NCBI GenBank assembly: GCA_037178675.1 | Contig: JAYMGJ010000499.1 | Coordinates: 91,809-155,808 of the forward strand | Reading direction: 5' to 3' | Length of the DNA stretch: 64,000 nt | DNA from: Scleroderma bovista | Lineage: Eukaryota > Basidiomycota > Agaricomycetes > Boletales > Sclerodermataceae | Shown here: positions 21,610 to 33,647 of the stretch, piece by piece | Position numbering within the stretch: position 1 is the first letter of the stretch | Layout: each line of letters starts with the position of its first letter | Program-made: the position numbers and the translations under genes | The notes under the pieces: generated by a model | What the model saw: only the letters and a program-made list of their open reading frames with translations | Database searches by the model: none | Told to the model about the DNA's origin: nothing

Positions 21610-23023
21610 TCAAAAGTGCCAACAATCCAAAGTGTTGAATCAAAAGATTTCTGGAAGTCTTGTCCCTCTACCTACCCCTAGTGGCCCATGGCTTGATGTC
21701 ACTATATTTTGTTAGATGGCTCATGCAGGGAACTAGCTCAGAGGCAAACTCAGTGTCTCATTTGGAACACTATCTGTATGATAACTAACCTAGCTCAGAG
21801 GCAAACTAATAAGTAGGTTAGTACTGAGTAAAAGAGAGTGGTGACTAGATGTCTTACCTCAGTGTCTCATTTGGAACACTGAGGTGAAAGAAATCCTTGA
21901 GTGGATGAAAATACTCTGTGCTTACATAAGGATGCTTGATGCACAAATAAGGAAACTAACACAAGTCCTAAAGAATGGTAGTGACTGAGTAGGAATTTCA
22001 ACACTATGGACTTTACCAAGATGCTGAAATCCCTCAGTTACAATTATATATTAGTGATTGTTGATCAGTTCTCCAAGGAGGTTGTGTTTGTGCCTTGTAC
22101 AAAGGAGGAAACCTGGTTGCCTTGTCAACCATTGAGTTATTTAGAGACCATGTTTGGTGTCAGCACAGACTCCCATCTTCTGTTGTGTCTGACCATGGAT
22201 CAGTCTTTGTGAGCAACTTCCTGGGGGAGTTGTATAGACTTTTAGGCATGAAAAGGAAAATGTCTACAGCATTTCACCCTCAGACCGATGGGCAAACAGA
22301 GCAGTTGAACTGCGAAATTAATCAGTATCTCTGAACATATGTAAATGATCATCAGAACAAATGGACTAAATGGATGAAGATTGCCTAGTTTGTTTGGAAC
22401 AACATGGTTTCAGAAGTTACTACTGATTCACTGTTTGGAATCACTTGAAGTTATTCCCCTAGGATGGGTGTAGAACCCATGGACTCAGTGGCCCCAGCAG
22501 CCAAGGACTTTACTGCTATATTTAATAAAGTCATTGAATCTTCTGAGAAGGCTAAACATAATATGAAGCTTCAGGCAGATAAGCACAGGAACCCTGCCCT
22601 GAACTATGTTGTAGGGCAACAAGTTTGGCTTTCTACAGACAACCTTTGTATGTGAAATCACACTTCTAAGAAACTTACAGAGAAGTGGATTGGCCCCTAT
22701 GAGGTCACTTGTGTTACCCTGAATGTGGTTGAGCTTAAGCTCTCAAAACCCCTTTGGATTCACCCAGTTGTGAATGTGTTGTGCTGCAGGTTAAACCTCA
22801 TTTAGGTCCTCTTCTCAGTCAACCTGTCTCCCAGCCTGGCCCAGTGCATGTTTCTGAAGAACATGATGAGGAGTATAAAGTGGGCTATATTGTGGCTTCG
22901 TGTATTTATAAAAGGCAACTCCAATACCTAGTGCACTGGGAAGGATACGAAGAACACAAGAGAACTTGGGAACCCTCATCAAATTTAAAGAATTCTCCTC
23001 TGGTAGTTGAGCACTTTTACTGA
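21610..23023 (+). pseudogene. Gypsy-A integrase with C-terminal chromodomain, broken
   Basis: Only the end of the zinc finger survives (HCQKCQQSKV, 21605-21640), followed by LPTPSGPWLDVT, then the 297-bp insertion, then MDFTKMLKSLSYNYILVIVDQFS (22008). The core continues with a frameshift to VVSDHGSVFVSNF and FHPQTDGQTEQLNCEIN, holding the second Asp and the Glu of the DDE triad. The C-terminal part is DSVAPAAKDFTAIFNK ... VVGQQVWLSTDN. A chromodomain at about 22886-23022 (VGYIVAS, QLQYLVHWEGYEE, RTWEPSSNL) marks the element as a chromovirus. Several stops are present. Confidence 0.88.
21706..22002. mobile_element. 297-bp insertion in integrase, direct repeat ACTAT
   Basis: ACTAT occurs at 21701-21705 and 22003-22007. 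Removing the insert with one copy joins GPWLDVT to MDFTKML in frame, the expected integrase sequence. Inside, two segments are repeated (ctcagaggcaaact and tcagtgtctcatttggaaca, each twice). Near-terminal TGTTAGA and TTCAACA resemble LTR ends, but the family is unknown. Confidence 0.7.
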
Positions 23024-23147
23024 GAAAACCCCTCAGCTTCTTGAAAACTTCATATGGCCCAAGTGGACTTTAAGTCGTTATTTAGTTGTATCCCTGAAAA
23101 CCTTACAGTTTGCAACCCTTAGTTCTGCAGTCTGGAATCTTGCACCT

Positions 23148-23160
23148 GAGGGGGGAATGA
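23148..23160 (+). promoter_or_regulatory. Polypurine tract of gypsy-A
   Basis: gaggggggaatga lies immediately before the 3' LTR start TGTAACAGAC at 23161. It is the site where plus-strand DNA synthesis starts in LTR retrotransposons. The same tract is recognisable at 10200-10218 on the minus strand. Confidence 0.8.
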
Positions 23161-24129
23161 TGTAACAGACTAACTTTTTATCTTATCTTAGTGTACAGCC
23201 GTCTCTTATCTACCTAGTCTAGACCAGTCCCGCATGCTGTACATGCTGCCACCCTTGATGTCATTCCACATAGTCTTAGCTCCACCATAACATCATGTCA
23301 AGACTGGTTCTTCACCAATCTGATCTCTATGAGGGGTCAGGGGTTCAGGGGTTGGTCTAGCAGTAAGACCAAGATGCTACATAGCATAGTTGCACTTCCC
23401 GAGTAGCAGGAAGGCTGACCGAGGGTTATATGGAGAGTCTGAAGGTAAACAGTCAACAACCAAGTACTTGAACAAGACAGAGACAGAGAGTGCGAAGGGA
23501 GAACAGAGGAGAAGTATCTTATTCAATATTCGAACTGAAACTACAACAGACCAAGTATCTAGGTATTTATACTGAGTGGAACGGAAGAGGCGATGTATGG
23601 GAAGTCAGGATTACCAATGAACGACGAGCGCAGTCGCGCTGCATGCTGAGTAAGTATGGTAAGTGCGATAACCGGATTACCAATAGGTATCATATTAGTA
23701 AAGCAATGGGACGGGAACGTATAGTAACTGGAAACAAGAAAGAAAATATATTAGGTAATCATACAGAGAGATAGAACAGACAATGTGCTCACTGATCGGT
23801 GGCGATACAGGACAGATAGAGAGAAATGAAAAAGGGAGTACATATTATAAATGGGCGGCGAACATGTGGATGCAATCAGACAATAGGGTACAGGGTGATC
23901 AGATGTCATGGTCGTGACACATCATTAACATAGCATTGCATAGTTGTATAGCCTCATGGATAGCCTTGTGTAGCCCTTGTGTAGAGTAGTATATATACAG
24001 TGCAATTCAGCACCCAGAGGCTCTCCATTTGAGCTCATCTTGGGTCTTTGCCCTAGCCTTTCAACTTCTATCCTCTCAGAGTCTCTGCATGTAGTAAAAT
24101 CCTTGGTGTTTTCACCTAGGGTCATCTCA
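23161..24129 (+). mobile_element. 3' LTR of gypsy-A, interrupted by solo LTR E
   Basis: TGTAACAGACTAAC ... GGGTCATCTCA. Without the nested LTR (23296-23919) and one CATCA it is about 340 bp. It lacks some 30 bp near the start that the 5' LTR has (the tctaatctgcaattagat part). The two LTRs also differ by many transitions, so the element is not young. Confidence 0.9.
23296..23919 (+). mobile_element. Solo LTR E, TSD CATCA
   Basis: 624 bp, TGTCAAGACTGG ... GGTCGTGACA, flanked by CATCA at 23291-23295 and 23920-23924. It is rich in intact CpG (gaacgacgagcgcagtcgcg), unlike the LTR around it, so it is one of the youngest insertions in the nest. A TATTTATACT box lies near 23563. Confidence 0.92.
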
Positions 24130-24428
24130 TATTGCCCAAATCAAATTTTAAAAGAACTCAACATGTTTATGGCCAGAACAAGGAGTATGTATTTTTAATG
24201 TTTTTTGTTGAAAATTTAAGCTGGGGTTGTGGTGGTCAGAGATGCATGGTGGTCTTGTGATTGTGGTGACAGTCATGGTTGTGCTGCAGCATGTGTACAT
24301 GCTGGTGCTGGGATCATTGCTGTTGTACCACTGTTGTAGTGGCACTGGGGTCAGGTGGTGGTCATGTTGGAAAAATATTTTTTGGTTTGCCACTGGTTGT
24401 AAGCAATTTGTTATGACCATGTGACTCC

Positions 24429-24890
24429 TGTCAAGACCAGTTCTTCACTGATATGATCTCTACCAATGGTTAGAGATTGGCCTAGTGATAGGACCAAGCT
24501 GCTACATAGCATAGTTTTGCTTCTGAAGTGATGGAAAGGCTGACTGAGACAGAGACAGACAGTGCAAACAAGAACAAAGGAGAAGTGTCTTGTTAATATT
24601 TGAACTGAGCAATAACAAACCAAGTGTCTAAGTATTTATAGTACAGTAGAATGCATGAGGCAATGTATGAGAGGCAGGATTACTGATGAATGATGAGTGC
24701 AGTCATGCAGAGTAAGCACGGTCAATATTGTAGTTGAATAACCAATATGTACAGTATTAAGTAAGGAGATGGAACAGTAACAAGAAGAAACTGAGAAATG
24801 GATAAGAAACATATTAGGTAATTGTAAAGGGAAATAGAATGGACAACATGCTCACTGATCAGTGGTGATACAGGACAGATAGAGACACTG
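24429..24890 (+). mobile_element. LTR E, truncated and decayed, inside T1
   Basis: Starts TGTCAAGACCAGTTCTTCAC and follows the intact copy at 23296 through gaccaagctgctacatagc, gtattt-atag and gatacaggacagatag, then stops near 24890. CpG sites of the young copy appear here as TG or CA. Just upstream (24367-24412) is a truncated copy of the Tc1/mariner-like MITE found at 35015. Confidence 0.75.
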
Positions 24891-25550
24891 CACTCACTCA
24901 CCACCATCACCACCCCCCTCACATCAAGATGCACATGGCCAATACCATGGTAAAGACAGTGACATGAGTCCAAGCTGAACCAGTGACACCATTAACTTTG
25001 TTGCATATTACTGTACATCTCTCACCCTCTCTCACAGAGATTCTTGGCAAGCAAAGGTTGACTGATTGTTTAACAACCCTCATGTCAAGCTGTTTTTGAC
25101 ACTGATAATGACTTGGACTGCTAGCTTCTGCATTGGAGACCATCTCTGTTGGCAAAAACACAATGAGGGTCCAGATGACACTGTTAACAAGACAGATTCA
25201 ATTCAAACTTAGTTCTAGGGAGTATATAGGCTCATAGGTATTCTATTCAGTTGTATGTTACATACTCCAACAATCTCCACCTCCTATACCATAGAATCCT
25301 TCTGTGTGGATGTCCTCCATTACTTGGTATGAGACTTTGAGTCCAAGTTGAACTGGTAATGACTTGGACTGCTAGCTTCTGTATTGAGGATCATCTTCAC
25401 CCTCCTACATCATAGAATCCTCCATATCTGGTGGGCAGGTTCATTTTGGAGTTGTTTCTATCCTGAATATTTTCCAGGCCATCTCCTTGGCCCTCTTGAG
25501 TGAGTGTATTTCTGTCATTCAATGGTGCCTCTGGTGTTAACACTCACACT
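24891..25550. mobile_element. T1 interior with possible copia 3' end remnant (25182-25290)
   Basis: On the minus strand, ggaggtggagattg (25273-25286) looks like the polypurine tract that precedes copia LTRs, and 25272-25182 reads TGTTGGAGTATG ... TTGTTAACA with TG...CA ends, but there is no matching duplication. The word aatgacttggactgctagcttctg occurs twice (near 25108 and 25355). Coding content is not convincing. Confidence 0.35.
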
Positions 25551-26449
25551 CATGCACATTGCAACAACAGCAACCATAGCAATGACCCCAGCATCAGCAT
25601 GCACATATGCTGTAGCACAACCACCACACCATCACTGGCATCACAATCCCAGCACAATTTTTCAGCAAAAAACATTGAAAAGAAATTCTCCTTGTTCTGG
25701 TCATAAATATTCTGAGTTTTAAAAAAAATTGATTTGGGCAATAAAATGATATTATGCATATAATGTTTATGGTCAGAAAAGGGAATGTTTATTTAAGATA
25801 GTATTTAATAGAATATACATTATGACTATAAAATGTTTTTGTCAAGTATACATTGTATGTGATTTACAATTTCTTTTTACAAAACATTGTGGTTTTAAGC
25901 TCTCAATATAAGAAAAGTTACATTGTCTTTTCTTTATTTTGTTTTGCAAAAGACAGGCAGAAGAAAAAAGTCAAAAATTTTACTGCCTCAAAAGAAGAAA
26001 TGGTCTCAAATCATATCTTGGCACAAAAATGACAAAGATAATGCTGTATAATATTTGTCTTTTTTGTTAAACAAAATTGTAAATAAAAGAGTATCTCTTT
26101 CCTCTATTTTTTTACAATGTTTTGTGGTGAAACATTGAGAAATGCTTGCAGTGTCTATTGCTTACTATCATGATCTACCCTACTTACTACCAACTTGTTT
26201 CAGCTTCAGCTGCATTGCAGTGCTAGATGTGCTCTTAACTTGTTTCCTTCCCTTGTTGTTTACATTTGTTTACCCAGAAGCACACATACCCTGTAGAGTC
26301 CAGTGTTTTTCCTCCTCAGTTACTCACACTGGACTATAGGTGCTGTATGCCTCTCCACAACTGTCTATATCATTAGATACTCACACTGGACTCTAGTCTG
26401 GATCTTATCAGAGCAGCTCAGCAGTATCCAGCAAGTTTTGGCTTAAACA

Positions 26450-26807
26450 GACTACATGCCTTGAAGACAAGGTGGTGCATGACTGATGAAAGGAGGCAAT
26501 GTTGGGGATGGGTGCAGCATGGCAGCAATGCCTGAGGTGTCCATAAGGTGGGACTTGTGTGTGACTAACTTTTGTTACAGGGAGTCATTGAACAATTCTG
26601 TTGCACTGCCAAGCTGCTAGGGTATACAAACCAGCATTCATTAACTCTTTACAGCTGCACACTTTGCAACATTTGCAACAGAGTCCAACCCAAGTTACAC
26701 TAGCTTACAAGATATGATAATCAAATTTTGTCCATGTTCAGGGTGGAACAAGATTGATGCTGCCCAAAAAGAGCAAGACTTAGCAAGACTTGTGCCTCCT
26801 GTTGCAC
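26450..26807. other. Unassigned
   Basis: Non-repetitive sequence between LTR D and T2. Short gene-like words occur (for example around 26640-26760), but no frame or domain can be supported. Confidence 0.3.
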
Positions 26808-28208
26808 AGTCACTGCAAGCATTTGTGGATGTTTTGTGACAAAACATTGTAAAAAAATAGAATAAAGAGATACTCTTTTATTTGCAATTTTGTTTAACAC
26901 AAAAGACAAATATTATACAGCATAATCTTTGTCATTTTTATCTCAAGACATGATTTGAGACTATTTCTTATGTCAGGGCAGTAAAAAGTTTAATTTTTTT
27001 TTCTGCCTATCCTTTGCAAAACAAAATAAAGAAAACACAATATAACTTTCCTTGTATTTAATGACTAAAAACCATAATGTTCTGTGAAAAAATATTGTGA
27101 ATCACATACACTATATACTTAACAAAAAAAGCCTATAATCACAAGGTATATCCTAATAAATGCTACTCTAAATAAACATCCCTTGTTCTGGCCATAAACA
27201 TTACATGCATAACATCATTTTATTGCACAAATCATTTTAAATAAAACTCAACATGTTTATGGCCAAAACATTACATGCATAACATCATTTTATTGCACAA
27301 ATCATCTTTAAAAAAACTCAACATGTTTATGGCCAAAACATGGAGAATGCATTTTCAATGTTTTTTGTTGAAAAATGATATGGATACCTGTGAGACCTGA
27401 CTATCTAAACATGGACTGCCTCAAACATGGTGGTGAGGAAGACACCTAGGTAGCTAGTGGAATAGTGATTGTTGTCATGCTGGTGGGTGGGGCTGTTGAC
27501 ATTTGTCAACAGGGGTGGTGGCAGTGGTGGTGCTGGTGTCAGGTGTCATTGTTGTGCTGGTGCTGGAGGGACCATAGTTGTCATGCTGGTAGTGGGTAGG
27601 GCTGTTAAGTTGTCATTGCCTGGCTGGTGAGGCTTGTATATGCTGCAATACAATCATTTGTACCAAATATTGTTGCAGATGGAGGTGATGCTTACCCTCT
27701 GAAGAACCTCTGATGGATCTCCCCACAATGTTGTCAATCTTACTTGATAGACCCAATAGACTGGTGGGAGGGATGTGATACCCTCAGTGCACCTTCCTCA
27801 CAATGTTGATTGGGCCCAATAGACTTCTGTCAGGGGCTCTCAACCATTTCGGGAATTGGCATTGGAAGAGGGCATATATTAGGTACATTGTCAGGTACAC
27901 AAAAATTATTATATCTAAAGACCATGGGAACACAAACAAACTGCTGCCAAAAGTGGTGCCATGCCACTGGTGTGTTACTGATCTTTCCTCAAGAGATCTG
28001 GGGGTCAGGTGTTGGCCTAGCATTAAGGCCAAGGTGCTATGTAGCATAGTTGTGCTTCCCAAAGATTAGAAAGGCTGAACAAATACTTAAGCATGAGACT
28101 GAAGGGTATGGTCAAAGACTGACTTAGTATGAGTGCAGACACAGTGAGGGGAAAAGGCACATTACATATGGTAAGAGTTCCCAAGATTGATTTAGCCATT
28201 GGAATTAA

Positions 28209-28577
28209 AGCTCCATGAAAAACTCTAGCTGGGAGTTATTGATGCAACTCTGGATGGCAGTGGCCAGCCAACACCGCTATGACAAAAACCAACTTATGTG
28301 TTAATGTCAATGGCTCAACCACCTGTGAGCATGATGGCAAGTGCCAACACTACTCACTACAGACAACACCACTACTGTCCATGGCTGTTGATGTGGACAG
28401 CCTGACCACCACATGAGCATGCCAAGCATGAGTGCCACCACAGCTTATTGCTGATGACACCACTGCCCCAGCTATCAATAGAGTTCAGCACTACGATGAC
28501 CATTGACATCTTTCAGCCCTGAGTTATTGACATGTTAATACTAACTAGTTAATAACGTGGGAGTTTTTCATGGAGCC
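28209..28577. mobile_element. Small inverted-repeat element (MITE) inside T2
   Basis: AGCTCCATGAAAAACTC at the left is matched inversely by GAGTTTTTCATGGAGCC at the right, about 370 bp apart. The target duplication is unclear (flanks ggaattaa and ataattgg). The superfamily is not determined, and no coding capacity is seen. Confidence 0.55.
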
Positions 28578-31500
28578 ATAATTGGCATTGTCCTCATGGT
28601 GAAGTAATGAGTAATGACTACAACTTGCTAACTCTGATGAGAAGTATAGTATTCACAATCACACTCAGTTAGGGAGTGGTACAGGTCAACTCATGGGTGT
28701 CACCAGTCCTGACAGAACCCATGATCTGGCCAGGTTGCCAGTTATCTATATCCACAATCATGGCTACATGCCCACACCACCAATACCATCAATACCACAT
28801 GTTACATCCACATCCACAGCCTTCTCCAGACAATTTTCAAATAACTCCAGATGTATTTCAGATTGAGCAGATACAGGACAAGCATAGACAAAAGTCTGGT
28901 AATACTCATTATGGGAGACTGATATTAGACATATTTTCCACACTATTTTTAGAAAGTCAGGTCTCACAGATATCCATATCAACACATGTGATTTTTAAAC
29001 TAAAAACATGAAAAATGCATTCTCCATGTTTTGGCCATAAACAGGACCATTAGTCATGTTATTGCTGTTGACAGCATTGTCTGGCATGTGTGGGCTTTGG
29101 TGATGTGGACAAAGTGTTCCGGAGAAAACACCAGGAGTCAGGACAAGGAGTCTGATGACACAGGAGGTCCAGAGTTTTGAGTTGCAAGCAGGGAACTGCA
29201 AGCAAGAGTCAAGGCAGGGAAGCAGATGGCTCCGGAGATAATACGAGAAATCCGGAGTTTTTTAGATATGGACCAGAGATCACAAGCAGGAGTCAAGACA
29301 AGCAGTCAGATGAATCCACAGATGATACAAGAAGTCCGGAATTTTTTGGTGCAAGCTAAAGATTGCAAGCACAAGTAGTACTGACAGAGAGTCTGATGAC
29401 TCTGGAAATGACACGGAAGTCCAGAATTTGAGTTTCAAGCTGGAGATCACAAGCAGGGTGTCAGGAGAGGGAGTCAGATGACTACAAGGGTGACAAATAA
29501 AGTCCAGAGTTGCAAGTCGGAGATCGCAAGCAGAACTGCTAGAGGCGTCGACAAGGACAGAGGACAAGATGTCCAGAGTTTTGAGGTGCAAACCAGACAA
29601 CAAAGCAGAGCTGCTGGAGGTGGGTCAGATGACTCAAGAGGTGAGGCAAGAGCTCCGGAGTTTTGGATAGAAACCGGAGATGCAAAGCAGGACTTGCGGA
29701 GATGTCAGAGAGACAGAGGGTCTCGAAGGAAGCACCAGGAGTTTGGACAAGAAGTCGGGTGACTTAAAGAATGTCCAGGGGCAAGATGCAAACCGGAGTT
29801 TGCAAGCAGGACTGCTAGAGCTGACCAGGACGTGACCAGGAAGTCCGCCGGAGTTAGACAGGTCAAAAGCGGAACTGCAGGAGATGGTCAGAACTTGACC
29901 AGGGAGTCTGGAGATGGACTGGAATGATGACCAGGAGTTAGAATAGACTGTCAGATTGCGCATAGAGACAAGCAATGTCTCGAGTCCAGATGCAAACCGG
30001 AGGTCGCAACCGGAGATGCTAAAACTGACCAGGAGTTGACCAGTAAGTTCAGAGCTGGGCTGGAGTTGACCACAAGGGCCGGAGAGACCAGGAATGGTCC
30101 GGAAACAGATTAGTGCAACTGGGGGAGGCACAGATTAAAAGCGCAGACAAGTAGTATAAGCTCAAGGAGCAAGATGCAGGTGGCTGTAGAGCCAGAGTGA
30201 CCAGAAGGTCGGGAACAGGGAATGTCCAAGCTATAGGAACCAGTGGCCGGAGAGTGGCCATAGAGTGACCCTAGAGGTTACTGACAAGGAGGGAAAATGG
30301 TCCGACAATTTCCGGGCAAGTACTCAGCTTTCCTGTGGAAACAGTCCGGAGTTTTGAGTACAAAGTAGTACAGTTGACCGGAGAAAGCATGGAGTTGATC
30401 TGGAAGTGGTAGGATCAGTTGGCCGAGAGCCTAGATGGGTCAGGAGTCCACAAATATCAGCAACAAGAGAGAGAGTCGAAGGTTGAGGTTCTGGGTGTGC
30501 GGAAGAGAGCCGGAGTTGGGGTGCAAGTACTGCCAAGTGACCGGAAGTCCGCTAGTAGGGCCGGACAAGGATGGGACAGTTGGTACTAAGGTAGTCAGCA
30601 GATACAAGCAGGCTAGCACAGAGGACATAGTTTTGGTGAGCCAGCGCAATGCTGTCTCGGTTGGTCGCAGAAGATTGACACAGCTGGAGAGAAGCCTCCA
30701 AGCTAGAGAGCGACCGGAGATTGGGTCAGGAGTTCCGGACTGGCCGGAGACGCAGTCGGAAAGGTGAGTCAGCATGACACTGTCTCAGTCGAGAGGGTTG
30801 GTATAGGACCAGGAGTACCAGACTGGTTGGAGACACAGTCGGAAGAGTGAGTCAGCGCAAAGCTGTCCCAGACAGGAGTGTTGGCACGAAGCCAAACGAG
30901 CTAGCTAGTAGCTGGAAACAGAGTATGAGGTTCCAGACTGGCCGGAGATGCGACCGGAAAGGTCAGATACAGACTACGATAACAATAAAAAGTGACTAAA
31001 GGTTGGCTGGGGCGAAGCCCTTATCCCCTTCTTTGGGTAGATGTCCCATAGTCTACCCTCAGGGTAATGGGGTCAAAGCACCAGATGGCCAGGTCCGAGA
31101 GCAGGTAGTGCAGATGCACCAAAGCAATACTTGAGGCTAGCAAGCATAAAGCGGGTTAGGTAGAACAGCAGAGGATGGTGCTGTGGAGTGAGTAAAATCC
31201 GGAGTATTGACAACAAGGTCCGGAGTATTGACAAGAATAGTCCGGAGTAGTGATTACAAAGTCCGGAGTTTTGACAAAGAGGTCCGGAGCAGAATAGCAC
31301 AGAGTGCAGTTGTCCAGGTGGACAACAACCGGAGTTACTCGAGTAGTCAGGGATGGTGACGAGAGGTAGCACAGGTATACGGAGACAAGAGAGTAGCGAA
31401 TGGAAGGGTGAGTCCGAGTTGGTGAAACTGAAGACAAGGTCTTAAGTGGTAGCGGGTGGTTTCCAGGCAGAGGTGGTTCCTTCCAATCAAGGAAGAACTG

Positions 31501-32154
31501 GAGTTGCTTTCAAAGTTAGATTGCAGTCATGGGGGTTAGCCATCGCAAGCTGGATAGAAGCAGGTGGGTTTGCCCGGAGTTACCAGGAGTTCAACTGGCT
31601 AGTCGACAAGGGGTCAGAGAGAGCAGGAGGCGGAAGTAAATTCCGGAGTTTTGGAAACTAGGTTCCCAGGGGATGACGTCAGGGGCTTGGCAAACACTGC
31701 AAGGTATTTGGTGATAATACAAACCAATACCTAATTGATCAACGGATCCTCGTAGGTGGTATGTTATGTTTCGAAGTTACTCCTATTAGTAGTTCCCGAG
31801 CGAGGGTTGTGCACGGAGGCACAGATTTGTGCATATAGCACCAGATTGCACCGGAGGTGCAGATTGTGCAAAAGAGCATGAAGGTTTGTGTGCAGAGACA
31901 CAGAGGTGTGCGCAGGGGCACGGAGAGAGTTTGTGCGACGATGCCAGAGGAGCAGAGATGACCGGAGTTGACAATTTCAGAAAGGACAGACTCGGAGGTT
32001 GACAAGATAGTCAGAGGCAGGCAAAAGGGGTCAGAATGACAGACTGGATGGCAGGACAGTGCCGGAGTTCCGGAAATAGGGGTTTCCGATGGGTAACAGC
32101 AAAGCCTGTTAGTCTGGGTAGGTGGAGAAAGTCCAGAGATACCAAGCAATCAAG

Positions 32155-32470
32155 TGGAGATGTGACCGGAGTTAGCACACAGGGCACAGGAGGTGACCGG
32201 AGTTAGTGCGCAACCACAGGAGTTGACCGGAGTTAGTGCGCAGCCACAGGAGATGAGAAGAGTTGGTGCACTGGGCACAGAAGGCAACTAGAAGTAGTAT
32301 GCAGGTCACAGGAGGTGACCGGAGTTAGTGCACAATCACAGGAGTTGACCGGAGTTAGTGCGCAGCCACAAGGAGTGACCGGAGTTAGTGCACAACTACA
32401 GGAGTTGACAGGAGTTGGTGTGCAACCACAAGACACAACCGGAGTTAGTGTGTGGTGCACAAGAGATGAC
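32155..32470. repeat. Minisatellite, about 33-bp period, in the CCGGAG block
   Basis: Eight to nine units of the form gtgaccggagttagtgcgca followed by accacaggagt repeat head to tail, with the unit ends varying. It is the only part of the block with regular tandem order. The translated pattern (TGVSAQPQ) is a consequence of the repeat. Confidence 0.85.
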
Positions 32471-33647
32471 TGGACAAGGTCTAGATACCACAGACAAGAG
32501 TGTCAATGGTGCAAAGAGCGACTAGAAAGGACAGACACAAAGGACAGACAGAAGGACAGACACAAGACTGTCAAGAGCAAAGGTAGGGAGCAAAGACTAG
32601 TGGATGGCCTGCTGCATAGGTCCGGAGTTGGCTGGAGTTTCCACAGAGCGGAAAGAGTTCTGAGTGCAAGGAGTGACATTTTGACTAAAGGGAGCCCAAG
32701 TGAACAGTAGGGCGACCGGAGTTTTGAGCTAAAACATCGGAGTTGGTTATAGAGTGTTCCAAAGCACTGCGGAGTACTTCTAGTGGAGTCAGGGAGCCGG
32801 AGTGGACCAAGATGCCGGAGTACCAAGGTGTTAGACACCCAAGTAGCTGCAGAGAGACAGGATATGATGTCCGAGATTGCTGAAGGCAGTGAGGTGGACG
32901 AGGACAGCAGATCCAATGCCTAGAGATGGCTACAGAGTGTAGACAGTGATTTCCGGATAGAGCGGGAAGCCGGAAATTCAAAAGTCCGGAGTAGCCAAGA
33001 GTCTTGGTAGACAAAAGGAGGCAAGAGGCAGACAGAGGCAACAGACACAATGCCAAAGAACGGCTGCAGAGTGCGGACAAGGTTTCCAGGTGGAGCGAAG
33101 AGTTTCCCAGTCCCGGAGAAGGGACAACAAGCCGGAAAACCAAAAGTCCGGAGTTGACGAGGGTCAGAGCAGCCAAAGGAAGGCAAAGGTAGGTGCAGGC
33201 AGCAGAGCTGGTGACAAGCCAAGGCAACAGAGTGTAGACAAATACTTCCGAGTCAGCCAGAGAGTTTCCGAGTCCAAAGAAAGGACAAGAGGGCGGAAAT
33301 TCAAAAGTCCGGACCAAACAAGGGTTTGTAAAGCCGGAGTAAGATAGGGGTGACCGGAGTTGATGCCCTAAAGAAGAGCAGTCATTGGAAATAAAGTACA
33401 AAGGACTTAGAGCAAAGTCCAGGAGTAGTTGCCAGTCAATGCGGGTGACCGGAGATGGTCAGAGCAGAAAGTCCGGGTAGGACAAGTCATAGAGCGCGAT
33501 GCTCAGGAGTACAGAGGCCAAGATTGGCCGGACATGAGAGGACATGAGTGACAGACAAAGAGTGTGAGTTTATGCATACTGTCAGAGACAGTAAGTTCAG
33601 AGCCATGGCGGATGAATTTGCACGAGTTTTGGTGAGATCAAATCTAC

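Larger units (their letters stand above)
15077..24129 (+). mobile_element. Complete but broken gypsy-A chromovirus, TSD TATTG
   Basis: Two LTRs of one family bracket gag, protease, RT, RNase H, integrase and chromodomain in gypsy order, and TATTG flanks both ends (15072-15076, 24130-24134). It sits in the left arm of T1; the uninterrupted arm in T2 reads cattttattgcacaaatc at that point. The element is disabled by stops, frameshifts, a deletion between RNase H and integrase, three solo LTRs (18168-18535, 20690-21321, 23296-23919) and an insertion at 21706-22002. Confidence 0.95.
14666..26153. mobile_element. CACTA-type element T1 with long inverted arms, TSD TCT
   Basis: Ends are CACTGCAAG ... 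CTTGCAGTG, flanked by TCT at 14663-14665 and 26154-26156. CACTG ends with a 3-bp duplication are diagnostic of the CACTA (EnSpm) superfamily. The arms are long: 14666-15076 plus about 24135-24290 on the left pair with about 25590-26153 on the right. No transposase frame is present, so it is non-autonomous. Without the nested gypsy it is about 2.4 kb. The centre (24230-24360, 25550-25640) is rich in GTGGT/ACCAC words, and a truncated LTR E lies at 24429-24890. Confidence 0.85.
14628..26449 (+). mobile_element. LTR D split by CACTA element T1 (parts 14628-14665 and 26154-26449)
   Basis: TGTTAGCTTTGATGATTTCC ... tatgactct stops at 14665, and tctattgcttactatc resumes at 26154 and runs to TTAAACA at 26449. 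Joined after removal of one TCT, this is the normal D sequence seen at 8180 and 58931. It is the outermost layer of the nest. Confidence 0.85.

Noticed and set aside
30435..30775. Overlapping ORFs of 110 and 111 residues on both strands
   Set aside because: Opposite-strand shadows in a GC-richer, stop-poor stretch of the CCGGAG block. No recognisable protein.
32155..32470. CRISPR array
   Set aside because: Units are contiguous variants without unique spacers, and the context is eukaryotic.
32315..32710. 131-residue ORF with TGVSAQPQ repeats
   Set aside because: It reflects the 33-bp minisatellite, whose period is a multiple of three in part. It lacks any non-repeat domain.
32685..33401. 238-residue minus-strand ORF in the CCGGAG block
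   Set aside because: The peptide is built from translated CCGGAG-type repeats (recurring SGL.NFR and LRSP-like words), as are other frames in the block. Low stop density follows from composition.
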